64,000 nt of DNA from Chitinophagales bacterium (GTDB lineage: Bacteria > Bacteroidota > Bacteroidia > Chitinophagales > LD1). The notes below the pieces were generated by a model. That model did not search any database and was not told the origin of the DNA. It worked only from the letters and a program-made list of their open reading frames with translations. Numbering within the stretch: the stretch's first letter is position 1; the number at the start of each line of letters is the position of its first letter. Of the stretch, positions 55,366 to 64,000 are shown piece after piece. A program made the position numbers and the translations under genes. The stretch covers positions 1 to 64,000 of the forward strand of contig JAHBTS010000003.1 in assembly GCA_019638515.1 (NCBI GenBank), written 5' to 3'.

Positions 55366-56739
55366 ATGATTTTTTCCGATACCATTGTTGCCCCCGCCAC
55401 GGCTGCCGGCATTGGTGCACTGGCAGTTATTAGAGTTTCGGGAACAGATGCACTTACTATTACATCCGCTGTTTTTAAAGGCAAAGATTTAACCCTTGCG
55501 CCTTCGCACACCGTACACTATGGTTTCATTACTACCCAAGATAAAACGGAGCTTATAGATGAAGTAATGGTAGCCGTTTTTAAAGCCCCAAAAAGTTTCA
55601 CCAGCGAAAACACTACCGAAATAAGTTGCCACGGTTCACCCTTGGTGGTAAATAAAATTGTGGAAGCACTCATTGCTGCCGGTGCCCGCTTAGCCAAACC
55701 CGGTGAGTTTAGTTTAAGAGCGTTCATAAATGGCAGAATAAACTTGGCACAGGCAGAAGCCGTAGCCGATATTATTGCCAGCGAAAACGATATGCAGCAC
55801 AAGGTCGCTTTGCAGCAAATGCGCGGTGGCTTTGCCAACGAACTGCAAATATTGCGCCAGCAACTAATAGACTACACAGCCCTTATTGAATTAGAATTAG
55901 ATTTTGGAGAAGAAGATGTGGAGTTTGCCAAACGCGAACAACTCATTGCCTTTATAGATAATTTTTCTGCACATATTACCGAACTTATTCACTCCTTCAA
56001 AGCAGGAAATGCAATTAAAGAAGGCATTCCCATTGCCATTATCGGAAAACCCAATGCCGGAAAATCTACCCTACTCAATGCTTTACTAAACGAAGAGCGC
56101 GCCATAGTGAGCGATATAGCCGGAACCACTCGCGATACCATAGAAGATGTAATGCACTATAAAGGCATTTCTTTTCGATTTATAGATACTGCCGGCATTC
56201 GCCAAACAAGCGATACCATAGAAAGTATTGGCGTTGAAAAAGCGCTGCAAAAAGCACGTAATGCCAGCATTGTAATTTATCTATTTGAAATTGCCACTAC
56301 CACGGCAGCAGAGCTATTACAACAAATAGAAGCCCTAGAAATTAGTAATGCCACCATTATACCCGTTGCCAATAAAATAGATAAAGTAAACTGGAAAGCA
56401 ACTGCGCCATTTACCTATATTCCCAACATAAAATTTATAGCGGCAGCCACTAAATTTAATATAGAAGATTTAAAAGAGAGTTTACACCAACATGCCGTTG
56501 GCAACACTCCATTGGCAAGCGGCAGTGCTGTAGTTACCAATATCCGCCATTACGAAGCACTCATAAAAGCAAATCGGGCACTACAAAAAGCACAAGATGG
56601 TTTAATGAATAAACTAAGCGGAGAATTGGTAGCATTCGACCTGCGCGAAGCATTGGAACATTTAGGCAGCATCACGGGAGAGGTAAGTAACGAAGACGTG
56701 CTCAGTTCCATCTTTAGCCGCTTCTGTATCGGAAAGTAA
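55366..56739 (+). CDS. mnmE: tRNA modification GTPase MnmE
   Basis: 457 residues. With MnmG it installs the cmnm5 group on U34 of certain tRNAs. N-terminal folate-binding domain (GIGALAVIRVSG, SCHGSPLVVNKIVEALIAAGARLAKPGEFSLRAF), helical domain, and inserted G domain with GKPNAGKSTLLNALLN, IAGTTRDTIEDV, DTAGIR and NKID. The essential C-terminal CIGK box is intact. It abuts the convergent phosphoribosyltransferase with no gap. Confidence 0.97.
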   Translation: MIFSDTIVAPATAAGIGALAVIRVSGTDALTITSAVFKGKDLTLAPSHTVHYGFITTQDKTELIDEVMVAVFKAPKSFTSENTTEISCHGSPLVVNKIVEALIAAGARLAKPGEFSLRAFINGRINLAQAEAVADIIASENDMQHKVALQQMRGGFANELQILRQQLIDYTALIELELDFGEEDVEFAKREQLIAFIDNFSAHITELIHSFKAGNAIKEGIPIAIIGKPNAGKSTLLNALLNEERAIVSDIAGTTRDTIEDVMHYKGISFRFIDTAGIRQTSDTIESIGVEKALQKARNASIVIYLFEIATTTAAELLQQIEALEISNATIIPVANKIDKVNWKATAPFTYIPNIKFIAAATKFNIEDLKESLHQHAVGNTPLASGSAVVTNIRHYEALIKANRALQKAQDGLMNKLSGELVAFDLREALEHLGSITGEVSNEDVLSSIFSRFCIGK

Positions 56740-57249
56740 TTACTCCAAATACGCTATACCTTTTTTACCATTAAACTCTACTACAATTTTTTCTTGCAGT
56801 GTAGTAGAAAGCGATAAGCCCACAAAGTCTGAGGCAACCGGAAAGCGCTTGTGTTGGCGCTCTACCAATACTGCTGTTTTTATTTTTTTAGGCTGCATAG
56901 CTGTAAATACGGCAAGTGCATAAAACAGGGTTCTGCCCGTATTGCCAACATCATCGGCAACTATGAGTGTTTTATTTTTAAGTTTCTCGCCTTGTGCAAA
57001 AGAAGTTTTTACGGCCTGCACATCCGGCTGTTCCTTATCTATTGCGAGTGAATGCAACACTACCGTTTGCCCTTGAATTTTTTCAATCTCCGACTTTAAT
57101 AAACGCGCAAACTCATAGCCATTTGGTTCAATGCCTACCAACACTAGCTCTTTGTCCTCATAGCAATCTTCTACAATTTCGTAAGCCATGCGCCTTACTT
57201 TTTGCGCTATGGCTTCGCTATCCAATATCTGAGTTCTTTTTGCAGTCAT
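56740..57249 (-). CDS. Type I phosphoribosyltransferase, PyrR-like
   Basis: 169 residues. PRPP loop LIVADDVGNTGRTLFYAL, preceded by LVGIEPNGYEFARLL and followed by LVERQHKRFPVASDFVGLSLSTT. That set is closest to PyrR/uracil or hypoxanthine phosphoribosyltransferases; the base is not certain. It lies 10 nt after menB in the same direction, so it is probably the last gene of the menD-menB operon despite an unrelated role. Confidence 0.85.
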   Translation of the reverse strand: MTAKRTQILDSEAIAQKVRRMAYEIVEDCYEDKELVLVGIEPNGYEFARLLKSEIEKIQGQTVVLHSLAIDKEQPDVQAVKTSFAQGEKLKNKTLIVADDVGNTGRTLFYALAVFTAMQPKKIKTAVLVERQHKRFPVASDFVGLSLSTTLQEKIVVEFNGKKGIAYLE

Positions 57250-57259
57250 TGCAGTTTAT

Positions 57260-58078
57260 TTATGGAAACTTAGGAAACTTCTTCCAATCCGGTTTGCGCT
57301 TTTCTATGAAGGCATTTTTTCCTTCTTTGGCTTCTTCACTTAAATAGTACAGCAAGGTTGCATTCCCTGCTAATTCTTGCACACCTGCCTGTCCATCTAA
57401 TTCTGCATTGAAAGAAGATTTGAGCATGCGAATAGAAAGCGGAGATTTTTCTTGAATTTTTTTACACCATTCTACGGTTACATCTTCCAACATTTCGAGC
57501 GGCACCACTTTGTTTACCAAGCCCATTTGCAATGCATCTTGAGCATTGTATTGGTCGCATAAAAACCATATTTCGCGGGCTTTTTTCTGCCCCACCACAC
57601 GTGCCAAATAGCTGGCTCCAAAACCACCATCGAAACTGCCCACTTTAGGTCCTGTTTGTCCAAAAACTGCATTCTCAGAGGCAATAGAAAGGTCGCACAC
57701 CACATGCAATACATGGCCGCCACCAATGGCAAAACCGTTTACCATTGCAATAACTGCTTTAGGTATAGAACGTATTTGTTTTTGTAAATCCAACACATTT
57801 AGGCGAGGCACTAAATCGGAACCCACATAACCTCCATGACCGCGTACATTTTGGTCGCCACCGCTACAAAAAGCCTTCTCGCCTTCCCCGGTAAACACAA
57901 TTACTTCAATGCTCATATCATCGCGGCATATATTCATGGCATCTATCATTTCTTTTACGGTAAGTGGCGTAAAAGCATTGTAATAGCGCGGACGATTGAT
58001 GGTTATTTTAGCAATACCTTCAAAAAACTCAAACTTAATTTCTTGGTATTCCTTAATTACTTTCCAATTGCGGCTCAT
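57260..58078 (-). CDS. menB: 1,4-dihydroxy-2-naphthoyl-CoA synthase MenB
   Basis: 272 residues, crotonase fold. Closes the second ring of menaquinone from o-succinylbenzoyl-CoA. Signatures: [79 protein letters not shown] (split by the oxyanion-hole glycines), and [24 protein letters not shown]. The [13 protein letters not shown] combination marks MenB. Overlaps menD by 4 nt. Confidence 0.97.
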   Translation of the reverse strand: MSRNWKVIKEYQEIKFEFFEGIAKITINRPRYYNAFTPLTVKEMIDAMNICRDDMSIEVIVFTGEGEKAFCSGGDQNVRGHGGYVGSDLVPRLNVLDLQKQIRSIPKAVIAMVNGFAIGGGHVLHVVCDLSIASENAVFGQTGPKVGSFDGGFGASYLARVVGQKKAREIWFLCDQYNAQDALQMGLVNKVVPLEMLEDVTVEWCKKIQEKSPLSIRMLKSSFNAELDGQAGVQELAGNATLLYYLSEEAKEGKNAFIEKRKPDWKKFPKFP

Positions 58079-59775
58079 ACATTGTTGTTTTGTTGTTTTA
58101 AAAAAGAAAAATACTGCTTGTAAATTGCAGCACTAACTATGTTATTTGTTTTAATTTCCAGAATAGCTGCTTTCTTTTTGGGTTGAAAAAATTCCGGCAG
58201 CGTTTCATTCAATTGCTGCTGCGAGTGGCAAATGTAATAGTGTAAACCAAACATTGCAGCCAAATGTTGTGCAGAAAGTTGGTGTTGGGTTTCAAAATAA
58301 TCTTCGAAATCTTTTACAGAATCGGGTCCTTCTAACAATCTAAAGATATTGCCACCGCCATTATTTATTACAATAATGCGTAACTGCTGCGAAAGGTAAT
58401 TGTTCCAAAGAGCATTGCTATCGTAGAAAAAACTAACATCGCCCAATATGGCAACGGTTAGTTTCTTAGTTACCACTGCAGCGCCAACTGCCGTACTCAG
58501 GCAGCCGTCTATGCCGCTGGTTCCTCTATTGGCATTCACCTTTGTATTGTGCGGCAAATTAAAAAACTGGGCGTAGCGCACCGGAGTAGAATTGCCTAAT
58601 TGCAAATGAGTGCCGGCAGGCAGGTTTGCAAAAATTGCCTCGTATGCCTTTAAATCGCTAAACTGTGTATTATCTAAAAACTCCTTGGTAAGTAGCATGG
58701 TGCGCGAACGCAATCTATCCCACCGTTCTTTAAACACCGCATCGGCCTGAAAAGAATACGGCACCATGTTTAGCAATGTTTCGTAAGAAACATAGAACGA
58801 TATACTTTTCTCGCCTAAAAAAAACTGATCCCAACTTTCGCAGGGAGGTGAAATATGATAGTGCCTCTGGGGCTTATTTCTTCTCAAAAATTGCTTGAGT
58901 TTTTTTGAAAGAATTTGCCTGCCAAGCGTAATTACCAAATCCGGTGCAAAATACTTTTCTTGATCGGGCGCAATTTGAGCCAGCATGCCATCTATGTTCC
59001 ATACTGCTTTTTGATGTGCAAGAATATTGCTTGCATGTTCAGAAATAAACACCACATTTTGCTGCTTGGTAATATCTTTTAAACGCAGTAATTCCTTGGC
59101 TGTGAAATACTCGTAGCCCGAAATTATCATAATGCGTTTAGCCGTATCCCACTCGTACAGAATAGGCTCCTGGGGAGTAGAAAAAAGGCAAAAATCTACC
59201 GTTGTCTCCACCTCCTTCAATTCATAATATGGTACTTCTTCTCCGGCTATATCGTATAGCGGCTCCGGAATATGCACATTCCAATGCGAAGGATAGGCAG
59301 AATACTTATTTCTATAATCGAAACAAGTATCCATAAAGGCAGATTGCTGCAACAACTCATCTACATCCTTTACCGGCTCGAAATGAAGCGACATTTCGAT
59401 ATAGTTTCTAAAAATTTCGTGTTGAAAAATTGTTTGGTTGTCGCCAATATCAAAATACTCATTGGGTCTATCGGCAGTAATGGCAATAATGGGCAGTACT
59501 TGGTAATATGCTTCGCAAATGGCGGGTGCTAAGTTTAGCACAGCCGTTCCCGATGTGCAAATTACAACTACGGGTTTTCGCAGTTGCTGTGCAATTCCCA
59601 ATGCGAAATACCCGGCAGATCGCTCATCGGCAATGACATATTTTTTAATAGAAGTATAACTATTAAGCGCAATTACAAATGGTGCAGATCGCGAACCCGG
59701 ACACACTACCACATGCTGCACACCGCGCTTGTATAAATAATCTATAATAAGCTGAACATGGAGGTGTGAGGTCAT
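58075..59775 (-). CDS. menD: SEPHCHC synthase MenD
   Basis: 566 residues, thiamine-diphosphate enzyme joining isochorismate and 2-oxoglutarate in menaquinone synthesis. [16 protein letters not shown] at the N-terminus, [33 protein letters not shown], and a C-terminal ThDP motif [15 protein letters not shown] with [29 protein letters not shown] is typical of MenD. First gene of the men operon. Confidence 0.96.
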   Translation of the reverse strand: MTSHLHVQLIIDYLYKRGVQHVVVCPGSRSAPFVIALNSYTSIKKYVIADERSAGYFALGIAQQLRKPVVVICTSGTAVLNLAPAICEAYYQVLPIIAITADRPNEYFDIGDNQTIFQHEIFRNYIEMSLHFEPVKDVDELLQQSAFMDTCFDYRNKYSAYPSHWNVHIPEPLYDIAGEEVPYYELKEVETTVDFCLFSTPQEPILYEWDTAKRIMIISGYEYFTAKELLRLKDITKQQNVVFISEHASNILAHQKAVWNIDGMLAQIAPDQEKYFAPDLVITLGRQILSKKLKQFLRRNKPQRHYHISPPCESWDQFFLGEKSISFYVSYETLLNMVPYSFQADAVFKERWDRLRSRTMLLTKEFLDNTQFSDLKAYEAIFANLPAGTHLQLGNSTPVRYAQFFNLPHNTKVNANRGTSGIDGCLSTAVGAAVVTKKLTVAILGDVSFFYDSNALWNNYLSQQLRIIVINNGGGNIFRLLEGPDSVKDFEDYFETQHQLSAQHLAAMFGLHYYICHSQQQLNETLPEFFQPKKKAAILEIKTNNIVSAAIYKQYFSFLKQQNNNV

Positions 59776-59821
59776 GCTACTATTGAGATGTAGTAATACA
59801 AAATGCTTACTTTCTAGTCTG

Positions 59822-60295
59822 CTATTTTAAGTAAGCCGAATACATCCAAACCAATTTTTCTTGCTCGCGAATGTAGTCGCTCATCATGGCGTTGGTGCCC
59901 TCATCGTTAGCTTCGGCAGAAAGTTCTAGAATTTCGCGCTCCAACTGAAGCAGCAATTCAAAGCCATTTAAGACACTCTTTACTGCCGGCTTACCTTCGG
60001 TAACATTAGTAGCTTCTTTAACTTTAGCGTGTTTTAAAAACTCTGAAAAAGAATGATAAGGTGTGTGCCCCAACGTAAGTACACGCTCAGCAATTTCATC
60101 AATTTTAAGGAGTGCATCGGTATAGAGTTCTTCAAACTTTAAGTGTAGTTCAAAGAATTTTTCGCCCGTAATATTCCAGTGAAACCCACGTGCGTTTATA
60201 TAAAACAATTGGTAGTTTGCTAAGAGCAGATTAAGTTTTTCAGCTAATTTCTTTGCTTTATCGGCATCTAAGCCAATTTGATTCTTCTTTCCCAT
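59822..60295 (-). CDS. dps: Dps-family ferritin-like DNA-binding/iron-storage protein
   Basis: 157 residues. Forms dodecameric shells that oxidise iron with peroxide and protect DNA. Ferroxidase ligands are visible in GFHWNITGEKFFELHLKFEELYTD and LLKIDEIAERV: two histidines, Asp and Glu in the Dps spacing. A short lysine-containing N-terminus could bind DNA. No OxyR-like site was seen in its upstream 98 bp. Confidence 0.94.
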   Translation of the reverse strand: MGKKNQIGLDADKAKKLAEKLNLLLANYQLFYINARGFHWNITGEKFFELHLKFEELYTDALLKIDEIAERVLTLGHTPYHSFSEFLKHAKVKEATNVTEGKPAVKSVLNGFELLLQLEREILELSAEANDEGTNAMMSDYIREQEKLVWMYSAYLK

Positions 60296-60393
60296 GTTTT
60301 AAGAATTTCTTCGTCAATATTAGGCTTATTAAAGAATAAACAAAATACAAGAAGTGTTATTAAAGCAGCCAAATAAAATACCATTTTAGCAGC

Positions 60394-61785
60394 GTGAAGC
60401 AATTAAACATAGCAACGGTAACTATTACCGGAATTTCGGCAGAAGGATTTGGCATTGGCAAATTAGAAAACGGCAAAGTAATATTTGTGCCTTATACCGC
60501 TCCTGGCGATACGGTGCGCGCACAAATAACTAAAAGCAAAAAATCGTTTTGCGAAGGTGCTTTGGTAGAAATTATACAGCCGGCAAGCATTCGGCAACAA
60601 GCTGAGTGCGGCCATTTTGGGCTGTGTGGCGGTTGTAAACTGCAACATATTCCATATACGGAGCAACTGCGTATAAAAACTCAAACCGTATGCGATGCTT
60701 TAGAGCGTATTGGCAAAATCTCTACTGCCGGCATACATCCCATTATAGGTTGCAATAACACTTTCGACTATCGCAATAAATTGGAATTTACATTTACCAA
60801 TAGAAAGTGGCTTACCAACGATGAAATTGCCAGTGGACAAGAGTTTGAACGCAGGGCTGTTGGCTTTCACGTTCCGGGTAGTTTTTCGGGCGTACTCGAT
60901 ATAAATAACTGTTCGCTCATGGAAGCGAGTAATCCTATTCGCTTAGGCATTAAAGAATTTGCGCTCCGCCACAATTACTCTTTCTTTAACATAAAAGAGA
61001 AAACAGGCTTACTGCGCAACTTACTTATACGCAAAACCAATACCGGTGAACTATTGGTGCTCATCAGTTTCTTTGAGAACGATGAAAAAAAAATACAACA
61101 GTTGATGCAGTTTACGGAAACTACTTTTCCGCAAATTACTTCGCTGCAATATGTGATAAATCCAAAGGCAAACGATACTATCTATGATTTAGAGCCTGTA
61201 GTTGTAAAAGGAAATGCCCACATAATAGAAATGTTGGGTACTTACAAATTTAGAATAGCTCCCAAGTCGTTCTTCCAAACCAATTCTACTCAGGCAAAGA
61301 AACTGTACGATGTAACCAAAGAATTTGCAGAACTAGGTGGAGAAGAAAATGTATTTGATTTATACACTGGCGTGGGCAGCATTGCAATTTATGTAAGCGA
61401 TGCCTGCAAGCAAGTGGTGGGGATAGAACAAATAGATGCTGCCATTGAAGATGCCAAGCAAAATGCCACCATAAACAATGTAAAGAACACGCACTTCTAC
61501 TGTGGCGATGTACGTCTTTTACTCAACGAAAGTTTATTGCAGCAACATGGCAAACCCGATGTAATTATTACCGATCCACCCAGAGCCGGCATGCACGATG
61601 ATGTGGTAAAAACATTATTGCAAGCTGCAGTACCTAAATTGGTGTATGTAAGTTGCAATCCCGCCACACAAGCAAGAGACTTACAATTGTTGAGCGAAAA
61701 ATATACTATCGAAAAAATTCAGCCCGTAGATATGTTTCCGCAAACTATGCACATAGAAAATGTGGCTCAGCTAAAGCTAAAGTAG
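60394..61785 (+). CDS. 23S rRNA uracil-C5 methyltransferase, RlmD/RumA family
   Basis: 463 residues, start GTG at 60394; no nearby in-frame ATG exists. N-terminal TRAM domain (VTITGISAEGFGIGKL, APGDTVRAQI), [4Fe-4S] cysteines (CGHFGLCGGCKLQHI plus a later Cys), and a SAM domain with FDLYTGVGSIAIYV, DPPRAGMHDDVV and the catalytic Cys in VYVSCNPATQARDL. Methylates a uridine in 23S rRNA; which one (RlmD or RlmC-like) is not certain. Confidence 0.92.
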   Translation: MKQLNIATVTITGISAEGFGIGKLENGKVIFVPYTAPGDTVRAQITKSKKSFCEGALVEIIQPASIRQQAECGHFGLCGGCKLQHIPYTEQLRIKTQTVCDALERIGKISTAGIHPIIGCNNTFDYRNKLEFTFTNRKWLTNDEIASGQEFERRAVGFHVPGSFSGVLDINNCSLMEASNPIRLGIKEFALRHNYSFFNIKEKTGLLRNLLIRKTNTGELLVLISFFENDEKKIQQLMQFTETTFPQITSLQYVINPKANDTIYDLEPVVVKGNAHIIEMLGTYKFRIAPKSFFQTNSTQAKKLYDVTKEFAELGGEENVFDLYTGVGSIAIYVSDACKQVVGIEQIDAAIEDAKQNATINNVKNTHFYCGDVRLLLNESLLQQHGKPDVIITDPPRAGMHDDVVKTLLQAAVPKLVYVSCNPATQARDLQLLSEKYTIEKIQPVDMFPQTMHIENVAQLKLK

Positions 61786-61822
61786 TGGCTTCTATTAAAA
61801 ACTATTACGCAACAAACAGCCA

Positions 61823-62680
61823 TTAAAAACGAGCACTATTTTCTTGAAAAAATTTTTCGAACGAAGTAAAAGAAAACTGTTTTAGCAGCGCTTCTACCCT
61901 ATCTAAATATCCCGAAACATTATAGTATGAAATAAAGCGGTTAAATAACGGTGCTGCAATACGCGGTGTGTGCTTGTAAGTTTCCCATGGATGAAAATAG
62001 AAGTTTAGAGTTCGCTTTGTTGCTGTACTCTTTAGCAAGAATTTAAGTATAGGCATAGGCAACAAACGCCCATATACACCGCCTGTGCAGGGCACTTTTA
62101 TGCCTCCGGCACTATATACCGTAAATGGAATCTCCAATAACTTTGCAGTGGGATTGTGTGTACCAATATTCTCGGCATGTATTCTGTAAATTCCCGTAGG
62201 TGCATTGCTTACACCATACATGGTAGTGCGCATAGGAAACACGGAACTATCGTATTCAAAGCCTTCTTCTTCTAATATCGCCAGCATCCATGCCGTGGAG
62301 TAATCTAGCGAACAATAGGGCGCTCTAAATCCTTTTACTTGTTTCCCTGTTATGTCTTCTAAGATATGGTTGGTAGCTACAATTTCAGTCTTAAAAGCAG
62401 CAGGCGTAAGTTCCCACAATGGCGTATGGCTATATCCGTGCGATGCAATTTCGTGTCCCGCAGCGGCAATTTGCTTAATAAGAGCCGGATGCTCTCTGGC
62501 AACGCTTCCCAATACAAAAAATGTTGCTTGCACCTCATTTCTTTCAAATAGATTCAAAATGGCTGCGGTGCTATTTTCTATCTGGCTTATTGGCTTTCCG
62601 GCAGGTAGGTGATGCCGTAAGAAAGCACTGGTGTGCCAATCTTCAAGATCAATGGAAAGCAAGTGTTTGCTATGCTTCAT
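61823..62680 (-). CDS. NodB-type polysaccharide deacetylase (DUF3473-like)
   Basis: 285 residues from the ATG at 62680, which has GGAGAG 3-8 bases upstream; a TTG 12 nt earlier is less likely. NodB fold: SIDLEDWH with the catalytic Asp pair, ATFFVLGSVA, metal histidines in EIASHGYSHTPLW, and GFRAPYCSLDYSTAWML. The FYFHPWE segment near the end is typical of the exopolysaccharide deacetylases linked with DUF3473. It probably removes N-acetyl groups from a surface sugar polymer. No signal peptide, so it may act in the cytoplasm. Confidence 0.92.
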   Translation of the reverse strand: MKHSKHLLSIDLEDWHTSAFLRHHLPAGKPISQIENSTAAILNLFERNEVQATFFVLGSVAREHPALIKQIAAAGHEIASHGYSHTPLWELTPAAFKTEIVATNHILEDITGKQVKGFRAPYCSLDYSTAWMLAILEEEGFEYDSSVFPMRTTMYGVSNAPTGIYRIHAENIGTHNPTAKLLEIPFTVYSAGGIKVPCTGGVYGRLLPMPILKFLLKSTATKRTLNFYFHPWETYKHTPRIAAPLFNRFISYYNVSGYLDRVEALLKQFSFTSFEKFFQENSARF

Positions 62681-62739
62681 AACTCTCCACAAAACTAATG
62701 TAATTCCATTGCAAGCTATGTAAAATCAACAACGGCTTC

Positions 62740-63720
62740 TTAATCTCTATCGTGCAAAAACTTTCCTTGCAAGATATTGCAATAAGTAAACAGCAGGTTA
62801 TCTATATCTAAATCAAACAACTCTTCGGGGCGCCCAACTTGATGAACAGCATATACATAATCCCCATTTGCCGGAAGCGCCTGTGCCGCGTAAAAGTTAT
62901 TGCCAATGTATAATGCAGAATCTGCCACCGATGCGTGTTTTTCTTTATAGTATTTGAATAATGAAGCATACTTGCCATTGCTTGTATTTTCAGCAAGTGT
63001 TTTTTTGGTTATGAGCGAACGGCTATAACCAAAATATCGCTTAGTGTGTATTACTTGATGTGCAGAATCTTTTAATGAAGCTATATCTACCAATGTTCCA
63101 AACGAAGAAACCGCTACAAATGGATCGAATGGATCTACTACATACTCACGCCCTCCAATAGTAATTACAGGAAATATATGCCCTCCTTCTTTTCTTTCTA
63201 CACGTACCGGAATTTGAAGCAAAGAATCCACCATAATTTTAAACAATGCTGAGCGCTGACCGCAGTAAAGTGCTACCCGATTGCTGTTTGCCAATGCGTA
63301 TATACTTTTATAGTTAGCTGGTGTAATTGCCAATGAATTTACCCTTTGCACATCTTCGAACTCTGTACTAAGAATATAGCTGCTGCTTGCGTAAATGAAA
63401 TCTGCAATTACTAATGCCTTTTTATATTGCTTTGCCGCTGAAGACAATACCTGAGTATCTATTCTCTGAAACTTTTTTTCTAGTACATCAACGGCATCTT
63501 CATACGCTAAATAAGATGTATTTTCAAAAAGTGTATCTAATGGATTTTTTGCATGAAACTCAGATAACACAAAGCGAAAACCATGCAATGGAATTGGCTG
63601 TAGTTGTTCGTTTACACTCAATAATTCCTTTATTTCAGATACATGTATGGAAGTAAGCCTCTTCTCCTTATTACAAGCAGCCAACAGCACTGCCAACAAT
63701 CCTAATATGTAATATTTCAT
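62740..63720 (-). CDS. Transglutaminase-like lipoprotein
   Basis: 326 residues. Lipobox LLAAC (Cys16). A transglutaminase-type cysteine-protease core follows with a plausible triad: Cys153 (LYCGQRS), His181 (EGGHIFPVI) and Asp196 (EYVVDPFDP), in the right order and spacing. Such domains in bacteria cleave or cross-link proteins or peptides, often at the envelope; target unknown. Its neighbour to the right is a T9SS cargo gene on the same strand. Confidence 0.8.
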   Translation of the reverse strand: MKYYILGLLAVLLAACNKEKRLTSIHVSEIKELLSVNEQLQPIPLHGFRFVLSEFHAKNPLDTLFENTSYLAYEDAVDVLEKKFQRIDTQVLSSAAKQYKKALVIADFIYASSSYILSTEFEDVQRVNSLAITPANYKSIYALANSNRVALYCGQRSALFKIMVDSLLQIPVRVERKEGGHIFPVITIGGREYVVDPFDPFVAVSSFGTLVDIASLKDSAHQVIHTKRYFGYSRSLITKKTLAENTSNGKYASLFKYYKEKHASVADSALYIGNNFYAAQALPANGDYVYAVHQVGRPEELFDLDIDNLLFTYCNILQGKFLHDRD

Positions 63721-63854
63721 CTTTTCTACTTAACTGCATGTTTGAACTATTAAATAGTATTCATAGCCACACAAAAACATTGCTAAAATAGTATTCAACT
63801 ATGTAACTATGTGGTTAAATTTTTTTTGATGTCCCCTATTGGTAAAACAATTTG

Positions 63855-64000
63855 TTATCGAACCAACAACACACTGCCCTTTCTCTTCTCAGTTTGCCCA
63901 TCTACAAAAGTGATGGATGTTTCGTAAACATAATTTTCGGAAGGTGAAAGTTCACCATTGAAGTAGCCATCCCACCCTTGGTGGTAGTCGTTGCTTTCAA
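63855..64000 (-). CDS. T9SS cargo protein, type B sorting domain only (cut by window edge)
   Basis: The last 48 codons are visible: WDGYFNGELSPSENYVYETS, VDGQTEKRKGSVLLVR, stop. This is the end of the gliding-motility-associated (type B) sorting domain, with the conserved W-D-G and G-x-V-x-L-V/I-R. The rest of the gene lies beyond the right edge. Confidence 0.88.
   Translation of the reverse strand, partial: ESNDYHQGWDGYFNGELSPSENYVYETSITFVDGQTEKRKGSVLLVR

Noticed and set aside
60296-60393. OxyR site upstream of dps
   Set aside because: I searched by eye for ATAG-N7-CTAT on both strands and found none.
63753-63797. Short direct repeat AATAGTATTCA, twice, 34 bp apart, upstream of the transglutaminase-like gene
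   Set aside because: Could be a regulator site, but 11-bp AT-rich repeats arise by chance here and nothing else supports it.

Overview
The window is a chromosomal segment of a Bacteroidota bacterium, most likely Chitinophagia-like. Three signs support this. There are type IX secretion (T9SS) cargo proteins with gliding-motility-type C-terminal domains and a PorP/SprF partner. Several genes have Bacteroidota-type promoters (TAnnTTTG at about -7). Families typical of the phylum are present (DUF3078, DUF4296, type B sorting domains). Base composition is moderately AT-rich and even. About 47 protein genes are supported. I saw no rRNA, tRNA, CRISPR array or intact mobile element.

Layout. 1-8544 (minus): a giant Ig-like-repeat adhesin running off the left edge, preceded by a short glycine-rich secreted protein that looks cut off. 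9061-13417: purL and an Uup-like ABC-F ATPase. 13414-17360 (minus): a tight four-gene operon (DUF4296 lipoprotein, membrane-anchored GH16 protein, two tandem TPR-like paralogues). 17374-20608: a YggS-type PLP protein, oxyR divergent from a di-haem cytochrome c peroxidase with a recognisable OxyR operator between them, and a QueD-like enzyme. 20783-25096: a CHASE3/PAS histidine kinase and a FixI/CcoI-type copper ATPase, followed by a decayed IS3-family transposase tail. 25490-28167: a GlcD-type FAD oxidoreductase and serA. 28170-30576 (minus): a T9SS cargo protein and a PorP/SprF protein separated by a strong hairpin.

30770-39458 is an accessory block. Two phytanoyl-CoA-dioxygenase-type genes carrying three domains are on the minus strand. 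On the plus strand are a glycosyltransferase, an asparagine-synthase-like amidotransferase, a second glycosyltransferase and a radical SAM/SPASM protein. This looks like a surface-glycan or small-molecule locus.

39465-50640 is mixed. It holds an orphan VWA protein, DUF3078, YqeY, smpB with a hotdog thioesterase, recR, two GT-C-like membrane proteins with a GtrB-like glycosyltransferase, a guanine-deaminase-like enzyme, galT and pgk. 50726-63720 holds a membrane-anchored sulfotransferase, a large double AAA+ (CbbX/SpoVK-like) protein with an unfamiliar duplicated N-terminal module, a carboxypeptidase-regulatory-domain protein, mnmE, a menD-menB-phosphoribosyltransferase operon, dps, an RlmD-type methyltransferase, a polysaccharide deacetylase and a transglutaminase-like lipoprotein. 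The right edge cuts the C-terminal sorting domain of another T9SS cargo.

Most of the window is housekeeping. The best candidates for something undescribed are the double AAA+ protein with its duplicated GWGN-containing front end, the three-domain PhyH locus with one HxD-to-HxN change, and the DUF4296/GH16/TPR operon. The best-supported regulatory result is the OxyR operator, which matches the ATAG-N7-CTAT architecture.
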